From the NCBI GenBank assembly GCA_022578605.1, contig MU394057.1:868909-932908 (forward strand): a stretch of 64,000 nucleotides of DNA, in the 5' to 3' direction. The notes beneath the pieces were generated by a model. It was not told the origin of the DNA. It saw nothing but the letters and a program-made list of their open reading frames with translations, and ran no database searches. Positions 10,708-22,731 of the stretch are shown here, piece by piece. How positions within the stretch are numbered: position 1 is the stretch's first letter; every line of letters starts with the position of its first letter. Made by a program: the position numbers and the translations under genes. This DNA is from Camillea tinctor (Eukaryota; Ascomycota; Sordariomycetes; Xylariales; Xylariaceae).

Positions 10708-12440
10708 GGTTTGTCCTGATCGGGAGGAAGTGGATTGGGGGGAGGGTGAGATGCTCGAAGTGTGAGTGGACGATTTGTCTTTTTTATGTTTTGAGGTCCA
10801 CCTGCTGCTTAGTCCCCACACTGGCTGATGATATAGGTTGAAGTTGTAAAGTCAACTATGAAAAAAAAAAAGTTGATATTGGATCGATCGATCGGGTCGA
10901 TATAGCAGAGTAAATAAAGTATAGTATGGTATGAGGAGTAGGTGTAACAGTAATACTACCTAATGACAATTTTTGTTGGTTAAGGTTATTGGTGGTTTTG
11001 GACCTAGTTGTAAATGACAAACTCCAACTGGCTTAAAAAAAAAACCAAAAGGTTTCACCCCGTCCCGTTTCGCGGGGAGCAAATGAAGGCGCGTCTCCAT
11101 CGCGGTAAAAAGCGCCCTCTATTACTTAGTGGCTACTGCACTGTGACGTGGCGCTGTAGGTGAGGAGTCAAAACTTTCTTTTAGGTGCCTTTGACATTTC
11201 TAAAGCCTCAATCTACGTTTACTGCATTGTATTAATAACAATTCAGTATATACCAGGTAGCTACCTAACCTAGGTACTTAACTAACATGACCTAAATGTT
11301 ATACCCAGATAACCTATGTAATTTTTTATATTTTCATTATGTCTAACGATGCCCGTTCTCATCAAGTCTATACTATCGAGTATCCCCTGTCAGTTTTACG
11401 ATTCAGCTTGTGGATGTTTCGACAGCACAAGCCATACACCGCATTTTAAGCGCCCAGATTAAATAGAGGTGTCAATTTATTCAATATCAATGGAGAACAC
11501 ATATTTTATACATGCTCAAGCTAGGTAGTTATATACAATAATATCGGTTCGCATTTATTGTTAAGGACGAATAAAACGGGTCCTGTATGCAGATTGTAGA
11601 TATCAAGTTTCAGCTCAGCTGAACTCATGCACACTAATGACCTACATAATATGTACTTACCTAAAGCTATGCCGTACATTGAATTATATACATAACAAGA
11701 CCGAAAAGATAGATTCGAAGCTTGCATAAATTCATAGTCATTAGTATCAATAAGTAAGAGAATACATCTAGCCTTTTTGTAAGTAGTTTCATCGGTGCAA
11801 CGAGAAAGAGGGTGAAGGCAAAATGGCAATGAGAATTACCATCCTACCTACAAAATGGTCAAAGATATCTCCTGGGTTTGAAATTATAATATTTGGAAAC
11901 ACACATTGTTTTTCGAGGAATTTCTCTCTGGGATGAAGGTGACTTGAGTATGTAGCGGCATGAAAGTAGGGGGTATATTTTACTATTCTCTCAGAATGAC
12001 CCAAAGCATACCTAAATTAATACGTCCGTTACATTTCAACCACAATACGGACTTGAACTATTATCTAAGTGAAGATATAATATAGCATAGAATCGGCGAA
12101 AGGTGTGAATCAAGAGCGGAGAAGATGGCAATGCGTAACCTACATGTCTCTACTACTTTAAATAGCGAGGATACAAACACCTCCCCTATCTACCAATAAT
12201 CCATTTTCTTTCTTTCAATCTTGTTCTATTTTATTCATAACCCAGTGCCCAGGTACTTATTTTCCATCTCTTGCTGTGTTTATTACACGACTTATTCCTC
12301 CACTCATCCACATGATCTTCCCCCTTTCCTCCGCTACCCCCTTTTCTACATTTATACATATGGCCAACAACCATATGAAAAAAAACCCAACCTTGCAGCC
12401 CGTCGCCTAGCATCCTTGAATATTCAACTCCCTCTCTCTA
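10708..12440. other. Intergenic, DHFR upstream region
   Basis: A 1.7 kb AT-rich stretch with a GATCGATCGATCG run near 10881-10893 and an imperfect AACCTAGGTAC motif near 11268. Short frames (for example 11521-11829, minus) show no family signal. No gene is supported. Confidence 0.5.
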
Positions 12441-13442
12441 TCAAGCAGCAGCTGCACCAACTCTCCTCTGCTCCTCCAGCCTCTTCATCTCCGCCTTCTT
12501 CATCTCCTCCTGTATCCTCACCCTCTGCGGCACCAGCCTCTCCCTCGGGCCCTCGATCCTCCACCCCTTCAGCGCCTCCTCACCCCCAGCATCCATCATC
12601 GTCTTCCGCTCCACGAGGCTGTACTCGCCCTGCCCCCGCGCGCGGTCGAAGCAGTGCGGCGCCCGCAGGCTCACCGGCGGGTTCGTGATGACGCGGATGT
12701 GGCGGCGGGGGTTCTTCGTCGCGGAGTGCACCATGAGCGGGTGCAGCAGGAACACATCCCCGACCTGCCCGCTCGCCTCCACGAAAGCGCCCTCCTGATC
12801 CCCGACCGCGCCAACAACCTCCCGGTACCACGCCGGGTTCGGCGCGTCCGGGAACCCCGGCTCGCCCCGCGGCACCATGCGCGGGGACACGCCGGCGGGG
12901 TGCTCGCGCAGCCAGCGCGCCACGCGCGGGATCGCCGCGGGGCACAGCATGGTGGCGCCCGCGCCGCGCGGCGGCACGTCGGAGAACAGCGGGATCACGA
13001 GCAGCGCCTGCTCGGGGCTGTCGAGGTAGTGGACGAAGAAGTCGCCGTCCACGTGCCAGTTCTCGAGGTCCCGCGGGTTTTCCTCGACTTCCTCCTCCTC
13101 CTCCTCTACTTCCTGCTCCGGAGAGCCCAGGTTGACGATAAACGAGTCGCGCCACTGCCGCGACGCCGGGTCAATGCGGTCCTCGCCCCCGCAGAGCTCG
13201 CAGATGGCGGCCCAGGCCCGCGGCGCGAACGCGGCGCTGTCGAAGATCTGGTGCGAGGGCATGTGCGTGCGCGCGCGCGTCCAGGTCGACTTGTCGGTGG
13301 GCGACATGCCCAGGCGCGTCCAAAGGTCGGAGGTGGCGGCGGCGGCTTGCTCCCGCGTGAAGCAGTTGGTTAGCTTTAGGTAGCCGTGCTTGAGGAAGAA
13401 GGTCTTTTCGTCCTCGGTGAGGGGTGCTGGGGGCGAGGCCAT
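12441..13442 (-). CDS. Phytanoyl-CoA dioxygenase (PhyH) family protein
   Basis: An Fe(II)/2-oxoglutarate-dependent dioxygenase-like protein of 333 aa in one exon. The metal-binding triad is visible: H130 and D132 in NWHVDGDFFVHYL and distal His239 in HPLMVHSATKNP, followed about ten residues later by RRHIRVITNPPVSL, whose Arg would bind 2-oxoglutarate. A glutamate run (EEVEEEEEEVEE, about residues 110-121) inserted before the HxD motif is an odd acidic loop. The C-terminus is a charged helix (EEMKKAEMKRLEEQRR). GC-rich throughout; the start Met begins MASPPAPLTEDEKTFFLKHGYL, which matches how this family starts. Related fungal members include metabolite-modifying oxygenases, but no biosynthetic neighbours are present and the substrate is unknown. 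Confidence 0.82.
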   Translation of the reverse strand: MASPPAPLTEDEKTFFLKHGYLKLTNCFTREQAAAATSDLWTRLGMSPTDKSTWTRARTHMPSHQIFDSAAFAPRAWAAICELCGGEDRIDPASRQWRDSFIVNLGSPEQEVEEEEEEVEENPRDLENWHVDGDFFVHYLDSPEQALLVIPLFSDVPPRGAGATMLCPAAIPRVARWLREHPAGVSPRMVPRGEPGFPDAPNPAWYREVVGAVGDQEGAFVEASGQVGDVFLLHPLMVHSATKNPRRHIRVITNPPVSLRAPHCFDRARGQGEYSLVERKTMMDAGGEEALKGWRIEGPRERLVPQRVRIQEEMKKAEMKRLEEQRRVGAAAA

Positions 13443-14159
13443 GGTTTGTTTGTAGGCGTGTAGTATAGGACACCTAGGTGGGTAAGAGGTTATAGGTAGA
13501 AGATATAGAGATGGGGAGCTAGATGCTAGAATGGAATATTAAGGATGAGGAGTGTAGCTCGTTTCTTTACATTCACGTAGCTTAAAATAGCCTCTTTCCC
13601 CCTTCATATCTACACAAGGATCTATGCGTGGATGAATTGAGAGAACATACTTGCAGAAGTTAGGCACTGACGTTTCGTGCCAACGCATCTCCAAGCAGTG
13701 AACAGCGTGTATAAGCTATGTAGGTAGGTGATCTTGCGCGGGGGTGCACCATCACATGCCCCTTACGATCTTATTGGGTACGCTGTATGGTTTCGGCAAA
13801 TTCGGTGCGGCATGCCTTCCGAGGTTTTCCCAAGTTCGGGGTCTGCTCTAAAGCTTTTGGGGTAAGAGAGCCGTTCTTGAAGTCATCAAAGCGGGAAGGC
13901 AGAGGGGCATGTTATAAAGAAATATATAGCCAACTTGACCCTATATATCGTGTCTAACAGTAGTCATCCCTGTAGGACCTTCGCCATCTAAAACGTCTTC
14001 TATGAATTGATGCCTATCCATCTATACGTAGTAGCATATCGTAAAAAGAAAATAACTAGGAGACAAGCTCTATTTCTATCCCAGCGGTAGTTCTTTATAT
14101 AGATGATGGCTTAATAGGTAAGTCTTCAGAAATTGTTCAGGAGAACATAAATCGGGTGC
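13443..14159. other. Intergenic PhyH / HAD phosphatase
   Basis: A 0.7 kb stretch between the PhyH-like start and the phosphatase stop. No coding or RNA signal is seen. Confidence 0.5.
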
Positions 14160-15295
14160 TTATGAAGCCGCAGCTCGGAGGTCACTTAGCCGATCAACGT
14201 AAAACGAGGGGACAATGTTGGCGCCTTCAGCCTCCCATTGCTCCTTTTTGCTCACACCTGTAAGCACTGCAAGAGTTCCTCCGAGCTTGCCTTGGATCCC
14301 AAACTGGATATCGGTGTCGAGACGGTCACCAACCATACAAGTCCGGGCTCGATCTAGCTGGAACTTCCCCTCGATGGCATCCATCATGGCTTGGCTGGGT
14401 TTCCCCAATGCAGTAGGGTTTTGGCCAGTCATGTTGATCAATGGAATGGATATGGATCCCGCACCTGGAAAGAAGGTATGGTTCGTAGGTAGTGTGCTAT
14501 CGAGGTTCGTAGCGAGGAATTTAGCCCCTCGTTGAAGATACTGGTACCCCATAGACAGCTTAAGGTAGTTGATGTGGAAGTCAAGGCCGGCAAGCACGAC
14601 GCCAACGTCTGGGTCAAGCAATGACCCATCTGCTAGCCCGGTGAAGTCCTCCGGGGTTATATCCCGTCGTAGAGCGGGATCCGTGCCGCCAACAAATGGC
14701 ACCCCTTCGGCACGTAGCTCCGTCTCGATGCCGCTCTCGCCGATGACAAAAACCTTGTTCTTTGGTGCGGGAAGTTTCATTATGCGTGAGATGTATACTG
14801 CAGCGGAATATGCTGACGCGAATATCTCCTCCACATTACTCGGGATGCCCAGGGCCGTCAGCTTCTTCTGGTAGTCGGGTCTCGACTTAGTTGAGTTGTT
14901 GGTAACGAACACCACCCTCTTGCCTAGTATATAAATCGTTAGGTGGCGGTCGCTTAGGCTCATTTCCCTGTCTCTTCGGTAACTGTGATTCGAATGCTGA
15001 CGGACCTTTTGATCTTAGAAACTCTAATGTCTCCACGATACCCTCAAACAGATGGTCGCCAGACCATAACACCCCTGCACACACAAAAAAACGATAAGTT
15101 TCTGTAATTAAGCATATTCAATTTATGATCAAAAATTTTACCATCACAATCTAGCAGGAAAACCTAGTGTACATATTAGTATATCAATCCACGGGATTAT
15201 ACGTTTTGTTGGAGTGAGAAATGACGCACATCGAATTGATCAATGAATGCATTAATCGCGGCCGAGTCGCCGGTCAGGTACTTAGGCTGACCCAT
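14160..15295 (-). CDS. HAD phosphatase, PHO13/phosphoglycolate phosphatase type
   Basis: A HAD-superfamily phosphatase of the 4-nitrophenylphosphatase / phosphoglycolate phosphatase group, which clears 2-phosphoglycolate and similar toxic by-products. Four exons, 15295-15230, 15163-15142, 15074-15006 and 14923-14160, sum to 921 nt (306 aa). The N-terminus is MGQPKYLTGDSAAINAFIDQ. Exon 2 is just 22 nt and encodes VFLLDCDG, so the nucleophile Asp27 and acid/base Asp29 sit on a microexon. Motif II is FVTNNSTKS, motif III Lys is in GKPSQAMMDAIE and motif IV is MVGDRLDTDIQFG. Introns are 66, 67 and 82 bp. All junctions keep frame and restore conserved residues, so I am confident of the model even though exons 1 and 2 are very short. 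Confidence 0.92.
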
Positions 15296-17671
15296 CTCGT
15301 GATGGTAAAGGAAACGAATGAAGTTTATGGAACAAACAGTAATTTCTTTAAGTTTTGGGTTCTATAAATTCTCCAATGGTATATGTAGTGTAAAGATGAG
15401 TGTCCAAACTGAAATATCGAGTTGTAGAAATACCATGGTCGACGTTTCATATGTTTCTGCTGATTCATCTTTTCGGAGTTTGATTGTAATTCCCTCCGCC
15501 GAAACCGCTAAGTAGTATGATAGATCCATGTATGGTAGTACTTAATTGTAGGTCCGCAGGTACAGTTAGCGAGCTTGTACTTACCTGCCGAAGCCCGGCT
15601 GCCCGGTTCCAATAGATAGCGGAGGTAAGACATGCAGTGCCTGCTGAAAAAAAGAAGAAAAAAAAATCAGCTTTTAATATTTAACTCTAGTCTAGTTTGG
15701 TTTACATAACTGAATTGACCATTGAAATTCTTATAATTGCCAAATGCCTATTAATTGCTGCACACATAGCATCTTTTAACTAAATAACACGCAAGAACAA
15801 CAACACAGTCGAATAACATAACCTAGTGGCGATCAATTGTACAGTTCCGGTGGGATGGATCGACGGGACACACTGCAGTAGCGAGTAGTTCTTTCATGGC
15901 TTTCCCTGTCAACCCACGTTGCACAAGTTAATTACTTATACACCATCTCGAAAGATTGATATTGAAACCTGCGAAATTGGTAGATCTAGTGAGAGACGCA
16001 TGGCTTTGTTGCGATTCTCGCTTATGTCTAGTTAGTCTCAATAACTTCATCACTGTGACCACACGTTGCCGTCATCTTTACTGCCCAACTCACCGCGTGC
16101 CTAGAATTGATGACAACATCGGTGGTTCAGAACTTAAATTGAAGTAGGCTGTGTCCAGGTTACAGAAGGGTGGATAATAATGACCAACGACAATATCCAT
16201 CGACTCGAACTCACTTGACTCGTCATTTGAATCCAGAAGACAAAGCAACCGATCGACTTTGGTCGTTGACTAGAAGACCCAAACCCCCACGTCGTCACCA
16301 TACAAATTTGATGGCCTGCAGGTAGGCCGGTGTGTAGGTCATTCGGTAAGTATTTTCTTTGTATTTGCATGGACCTTCTGCGACAGGGCTCGATATATTG
16401 CTTACAGCTAGCTACGTGGGTTTACTAGGATGCTTGATCCTACTCTAACAATGAAATACCGAAATCCAACTTGGAAAATTGCAACGTACCCCAAAAGAAG
16501 TGGAGGAATTATTGACTACAGAAGGTACAAAAAAACACAACAATGAATTAATCTTGCTTTCTTTCTTGATTCGGTTTCCTTTGAAGGATGTATGGACGAC
16601 ATGCACCTAGTCGATAAGGTTACTTACTTACATGTAGGTACCGAAGGTATTATGTTAAATACCTAGGTACCTAGGTAGGTATGATGCATTTAGAAAGAAG
16701 ACTGATGTAATGCCTCACAACTGCAGGGTAAAGCGTTGGAAAATTGGGTTTGCCCCTCTTGACCCTGCCTTTTCTGCCCCTCTGCCCCTCTTTGCCCAGA
16801 CAGCCAGAGCCTGAAATCTCAATCGCTCGGTCTCTGTAAGATGCCTGTAAGATGTCGCACAGGTTTACCCCCACTATTTGGCCAATTCCCTGGCCCCGCC
16901 TATCTGTTAGTGGATCAAGCTTGGCTCAATACTACGTCAATCACCCCGCCATAGGAAAAATGTTGATACAACAACATCTATAAATACAATTCTCTGGTCA
17001 AAGGAGGAAAAAAAAAAGAACGGATGCAGAAAAAGGTGGCCCGGTGCTCTCATTGGTGCTAGATAAATCGAGTTCTTTTTTATGAATTACTGCCCTATCA
17101 AGAATATAACGTAGCAATCTTTTATCAGACGAATCTCTACCTACATAAGTACCTTACATACCAAGCCAAAGTAGGTACCTACCTACTAATCAAATACCAC
17201 CTACCTAGGTACCTACACACCGACGTCCTTACTCATCACCGTTTACTCTGATCCGTGCCTTCCATATCTACCTCGTTTATCAAGTACTAGGTCGGTGGGA
17301 CGTGTTAGATCCTTAGTGCCAATTTTTAGGAGCTTCTCCTTCTCAGGCTTAGGTTTCGAAATAAGTGGAAGCTCGTAACTAAGACAAGAATATTTCTCCC
17401 CATTCAATAGCCCCGCCATCGAGTTGCACCGTCGTCACCAACTTTTTTTTTAAATCATTTGCCCCGCCATCTACAAACACCTCACAGAGATTAAAAAGGA
17501 AAAAAAAAAGAAAAAACCTTAGCTACCACCCCCTAGCTAACCATCACTAACTATACTTTACCGCTTCCTTTATTATATTCTTTATTTTTAATCTCTTCAC
17601 GCCCCCCCTTTCTCACTTCCCACTTCTCTCACAAACTAATATACCAACCAACACATCCATATACATTCACC
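15296..17671. other. Intergenic, 2.4 kb
   Basis: AT-rich DNA between divergent genes. It contains overlapping perfect TACCTAGGTA palindromes at 16660-16677 and another at 17202-17211, and many ACCTAC/GTAGGT steps at 17140-17220. Just before the 6-phosphogluconolactonase ATG (17400-17660) lie CT-rich and A-rich tracts typical of fungal core promoters. Small frames here look random. Confidence 0.55.
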
Positions 17672-18457
17672 ATGCCGGGCAAACAAGCGAATCTCTTCCC
17701 TTTCAACGACGTGGACGCTCTCGCCCCGGCGTTGCGGTCTCATATTATAGCCTGCCAGAACGCTGGTATAACACGCCATAACGTTTTCAAGATTGGTGTC
17801 TCGGGCGGCTCTCTACCCAGCACCCTGGCCCAGGCTCTCCTAGCTGAGCCTACATCCGAGGAGGACAAGGTGCAGTTTGACAAGTGGGAGATATTCTTTG
17901 CCGACGAGAGAGCTGTACCCCTAGACCACGAAGACAGCAATTATGCGCTAGTCAAGAAAGAATTGCTAGACAAGATCCCCGCCGGCTGGGGCCAGCCTAT
18001 TGTTCATCCGATTAATACCGAGTTCTTAAACGATACCCAGGAGCTGGCGGATCAGTACGAGCAAGTCCTAGTTAACTCATTTGCAAAGGGGGATTCAGTC
18101 AAGCTACCTATCTTCGACCTCTTACTGCTAGGCTCAGGTCCCGACGGTCACACCTGCAGTCTATTCCCAGGCCATCCCCTACTCCGCGAGACCGACGCCT
18201 GGGTCGCACCGATCGAGGATTCGCCCAAGCCGCCCCCCAAGCGCATTACCCTGACGTTACCCGTAATCACACATTCAGTTAGGATCGCATTTATTGCGAC
18301 TGGTGCCGCAAAGAAGGATATCATGAAACAGATCTTTGAAGAGGGTAACGGGCTTCCATGCGCACTTGTCAACGAGGCGACCGGAGAGCGCTGCAGCTGG
18401 TTCACCGACAACGCAGCTGTCGAGGGCGTTGCCTATCCTCGGCGCGGATTTCTGTGA
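17672..18457 (+). CDS. 6-phosphogluconolactonase
   Basis: Second enzyme of the oxidative pentose phosphate pathway, hydrolysing 6-phosphogluconolactone to 6-phosphogluconate in the cytosol. Single exon, 261 aa, the usual length for the SOL/PGL family. Visible family blocks are KIGVSGGSLPSTLAQALL (residues about 41-58), FFADERAVPLDHEDSNYALV, LLLLGSGPDGHTCSLFPGHP with the catalytic His, and RITLTLPVITHS. The ATG is in a good context (TTCACCATGCC). The gene stands alone with long flanks. No anomalies were seen. Confidence 0.95.
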   Translation: MPGKQANLFPFNDVDALAPALRSHIIACQNAGITRHNVFKIGVSGGSLPSTLAQALLAEPTSEEDKVQFDKWEIFFADERAVPLDHEDSNYALVKKELLDKIPAGWGQPIVHPINTEFLNDTQELADQYEQVLVNSFAKGDSVKLPIFDLLLLGSGPDGHTCSLFPGHPLLRETDAWVAPIEDSPKPPPKRITLTLPVITHSVRIAFIATGAAKKDIMKQIFEEGNGLPCALVNEATGERCSWFTDNAAVEGVAYPRRGFL

Positions 18458-19646
18458 CGGTTATAGTATAAAAGAGGAGGAAACCTCCAGACTAGCGTGG
18501 CTTTCTTTGTACCAAAAGCTGAAACGCGCTGCTTTTTTTTGGAAGTCTGGAGATATAGGATCGATGGTAGAATCGAGGACCTAAACCGAGTCGAAGTCTC
18601 GTTGCAGTCAGCATAATTCAGACTCAGCAGTTGAATGCCTTGGGAATTTTCCTCTTCCCCCTTTCCATACTTTCTACCCGGTGTCTGCAGTACTGATCTT
18701 GTGGGATGATCCCCTTACCTAAATTGCAGCTACTCAGCACTTCTTCACGCTTTACGAGATTCCGATAACCTGAAAAATTCTTGTTTCACGTACTAGACCC
18801 CTTTATTGTTTGGCCCTCCAATATCCTCATGTGTCTGCTCCTAGCACGATGGCCTTACTTTTTTTTTCCTCTTTTACCCAACTTCATTTTTCTCGCTTAG
18901 AAGGGAGGGGAGGATAGCATTCAGTTGCTGGGTTTTTTTTGTGTCTAGCGAGAGCAGGTCCTGCGTGTCTCTCCGTCTATGTACGTACTTATGCTCGATA
19001 CTTCAATTCATGGCATGTTACTCTATAGGCAAGACAAGCTGTAGCAGGAGTATAATTCGGGAAAATGAAATGACAAAAGTCATGTGCATGGTTCCATGAC
19101 CTACATACCTACTCCTAGGCCAAAACCAGAACAGCATTCGATTGTAGGTATTTGGTCTCGTCATGGAAAACCACACCACAATGTATATTGTTTGAGGAGT
19201 TCTATTCTACATCTTAACGAGAATATATAAATACGATATGCATATAGGCACCTAGTCCACAAATGTAATAGAATAACTACTTAAGTATATCCATTGCGCG
19301 AGCAGTTTGTATTGATCCATTATCAGGTGTGTACCATTACGAAAAGTCATATAACCTGAAGATGTGGGTAGTACACACTGATAGGTATGAGAGATGCAAC
19401 ATCCCCTCTCCCCACCCCCTTATTACCCCTATCCCCCTGGCGAGCTTTGCTGGCCAATCTAAATAACCCAACGTACTACCTCCAGGCACCTACCCTATAG
19501 GCAAGAATAAATATGGTCACACAACAGGTTGTAAGTGCCCCTGTAAGTACATAGCATAAAGTTTATCTAGGTACCTAGGCAGATAAGACCATATCACCTT
19601 CACTAATTCTCCACGTCCCTCCAACTCTTGAGCCCTCCCATCTCTC
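18458..19646. other. Convergent intergenic region
   Basis: A 1.2 kb region between the lactonase stop and the MFS stop. T-rich runs (18855, 18930) and a CTAGGTACCTAGGC motif at about 19567-19580 are the only notable items. No gene is seen. Confidence 0.5.
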
Positions 19647-21604
19647 TTACCTCCCTAATTTCCTCTCTTTAATACAAACCGCTGCCACCAACGCGAGAAC
19701 AGCGAACACACTTGCCGGTATGAACGCTGCACGCGTGGCAGCCGCGTAGCACCGGCGCACGATATTGGCGAGATGTGGTTCAAGCTCCCGCACAGAATCG
19801 AGACTACGCCTTACTGCCTCCTCGATCGCGCGCGCGCGGTCCCTATCTCCGCCTAACTCGTGTTCGAGCCCTGACCGCAGTGCCTGCTGGAGCGTTGCCG
19901 TCGTTACACTGATTCCAATGGTCGCTCCCAGGGAGCGGAACAGGTATGAGCACGCGATCGCTATGGGCGTGTCAGAGCTAGGCTCTCCACGGGGTACGGA
20001 AGCAATTATGGCGATTAGTAGGGTGGTTATAGCTGTGGTTAGTGAAGCGGTTAGCTGGTGATTCTAAAATATCACCGGGCAATATGAAGAGGATAGGAGA
20101 CTTACTTGTCCCTGCTCCCAAGGTCAACACGCAAAGTCCTATAACGACACCAACTACAGAATTCGCCAATCCGCCTGCAAAAGCAACCAGTGGCACAATG
20201 CTAAGCAGTTGCAGTACGAATCCGCCAACGGTAAGCCAATAATACCGGCCCGTCCGTCTCATGATCAACCCGCCCCCAAGTGAGCCGCAAAGCCCAAAGA
20301 TCGTGTTTGGTAGAAGGGCAACACCAGCGCTCGTAGCGGACAGACCAACCGCGGCCTGGAGATACAGGGGGATGAAAAACAGCACGCCCACCTGGAAAGC
20401 CAAACAGAAGAAGTTGCCTCCGTAGGCGGCTAACAGCGGTCGATGAAGTATTAAATGACCTGGGGCGAACGGGTGGGCCGCAAACCGGACCTCGATGAGG
20501 ATGAAAACTCCAAAGAGCAGCGGTGTCAGTGCTAGGGGAATGATCGTAGCATGACGGGCCCATCCAAGGTTGCTACCGTTATCGAGACCGAGAAGCAGCA
20601 CGAAAACGGCGCACATGAGGGTGAAAGCTCCGGCAAAATCAATGCGTCGGACCTTCTCGATCCAGTGATCGCTTTTAGTATCCCCAGGAAGCCTCAGAAC
20701 GAAGAATACAGATATCCAACCGGCTGCGGCAATAGGAAATTGCCCAGCAAAGGACCTAGATTAAGGGGTCAGCTCATCACGATACGAAACCTAGAACATA
20801 TCAAGAGTACAATTTCACTCACCATCGCCAACCGATACTATCGGCCATGAGTCCACCGAGTGGTGCTCCAGCTGCCATTCCGACCGTATATACTGTATTA
20901 ATATATCCTTGCCATACGCCACGATCTCTCAGAGAGACGAGGTCGGTGACGAGGATACTAACGATAGCGTTCATACCCCCACCTCCAATTCCTGTAACCG
21001 CGCGGGAGATACATAGCTGGGTGATATTACGTGCGAGTCCACACCCTAAACTCCCGAGCCCGAAAACGGCATAGGCAAATAATAAGCACTGACGGCGCCC
21101 GAAGATTGCGGTCAACTTTCCGTAGAGTGGTTGGAAAGTTGTCAGCGTTAGGAAGTAGGATGTCCCTATCCAACTTGTGCTCTGAAGCGCTTGCAGGTCG
21201 CTACCGATCTTACCATACGTCGCGGTTATAAGAGTTTGATCTAGGGCGATAAGAAATACCTATCGCGATCGGTCAGCTACGTAGGAGCAAGGGGACAACC
21301 TCTAGGTAGTAGGCATCCGTCTTTGGGGTAGAGATGGACTTACACCAATCGCTAGCGCTGGGAGCAGCGCTACCTTATTGACTTGGATTGTTGGGCCATC
21401 TTCGTCGGCGTCCTTAATGGACTCGCACTCGCCGTTTTCCACGTCGTCATCCGTATTCGAACTCCCAGTATCGCCGACCTCGGTTGAGCTCGTGGTCGAT
21501 CCATTGGATTTCACGTGAGCGACACTACCGGCTGCCGGACTGATTAGCGGCGATGTCTCAGACGGGACCGTGTTTTCTGCCCGTGTCTCAGTGATAGGAG
21601 CCAT
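19647..21604 (-). CDS. MFS transporter, Vba/DHA2-like
   Basis: Major facilitator membrane transporter, closest in layout to vacuolar basic amino acid (Vba) and DHA2 drug/H+ antiporters. Exons 21604-21344, 21259-20823, 20755-20106 and 20032-19647 give 577 aa. The first 75 residues are a hydrophilic Ser/Thr/acidic tail. The first transmembrane segment runs into VFLIALDQTLITATYGKIGS; motif A is YGKLTAIFGRRQCLLFAYAV; motif C lies in TVGMAAGAPLGGLMADSIGW; further hydrophobic helices follow. The last intron is ambiguous at first sight: the nearest TTTTAG acceptor breaks the frame, while ACCACAG at 20033 restores TITTLLIAIIASV. The C-terminal half carries a hydrophilic loop rich in Arg/Glu (about residues 500-545) before a final helix. 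Substrate is not predictable from sequence. Confidence 0.9.
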
Positions 21605-22731
21605 TGGGATGTAATACTAATCCACCTAGGCACGCTCGCTATCTGATCTATAATAAACCGACTGACAAGAATGTGAAAAGCTCAAGCAGTGAGAATAATT
21701 TAGGTTCGGGACTTCTTTTTATTTAGTTCCTTGAGACTCCTCTCTTAGAAGGTAATAATAAACGAGCGCAATATTCTCAAGAGCCGTCTATTTTTTTTCT
21801 TTTCTTTTCTTTTCTTATTTGCACAATGTACATGTAATCAGACGGGATGTACACCGACAAGCGGAGGAAAGAGAGTCCCCAACTTGCGGATAGCAGTGAT
21901 AACGGCGTACGGCGATTCCTATCATATCCCCACCGAGATTGGTGACAGGGTTGGTTGGTAATCGAGCTCCGGAGACGGGTGCAGAGCTACATGATTACGC
22001 CATTCCCACTCGCACCTGTGCAATGCGTATAGGCCCGTTATGCACGCACATCCTTTTCTGTTGGTTCGGCTCGCCGTGTGACTAACCTAATTAGGGGTAA
22101 CTGACTTCTCGCCGAACTTCCCTCCTCTTCGTCCCTTGTCAACTTAACATGTTAGGTTTGGGCACCTATCTATTTGTACAGGTATCTATATTTCTAGGAG
22201 GATGTGATTTTAGACTTTAGGGGGGAGAGGGGAGATATGAGATCCTACCCTTAAAGTGAAAACTAGCTTATGAGGACAAAAATTGTCACGGTATGGGATT
22301 GGGGACGCTGATATCTTATATGTAAGACTAGATTGGAGCCCTACGTACTACTTATATAAGTAGGGTACCGTCACAACAAAAATACCACGAGCTAGGATAT
22401 GATACAAGGCCTAACAAAGCGTCATACTAGTATTACCATGTATTGAAGGTATAGAGGGGAGAAGGTGTGTACTAGATCTAGAGGTATCTAGAGCTCCTAA
22501 AGACACGAATGGCAATGCCTTTGCTCCTCAAGGACTCATTGTACGCACTGATAGTCACATATGGTCATAAGACTTTGGGGAACCTGGGGACTTGGCACCT
22601 CGTCTGCTCTGTGGCCTCTTTTTTACGAAGTGAAAGTAAAACGAGGGTTATTGTACTGTATCGTATTGTTTTTTTTTTGTGTTTATAATAAGAAGGCAAA
22701 TTTCGAGCTACTTTGTGGGTATGTAGTTTGA
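21605..22731. other. Intergenic, MFS upstream region
   Basis: A 1.1 kb AT-rich stretch with a T/C tract at about 21790-21818. No NACHT-like coding sequence for the downstream relic could be recognised here in any frame. It should include the MFS promoter. Confidence 0.5.

Noticed and set aside
12580..13373. Long Arg/Ala-rich frames on both strands over the PhyH gene
   Set aside because: They are alternate-frame readings of GC-rich coding sequence; only the 333-aa frame shows the HxD...H triad.
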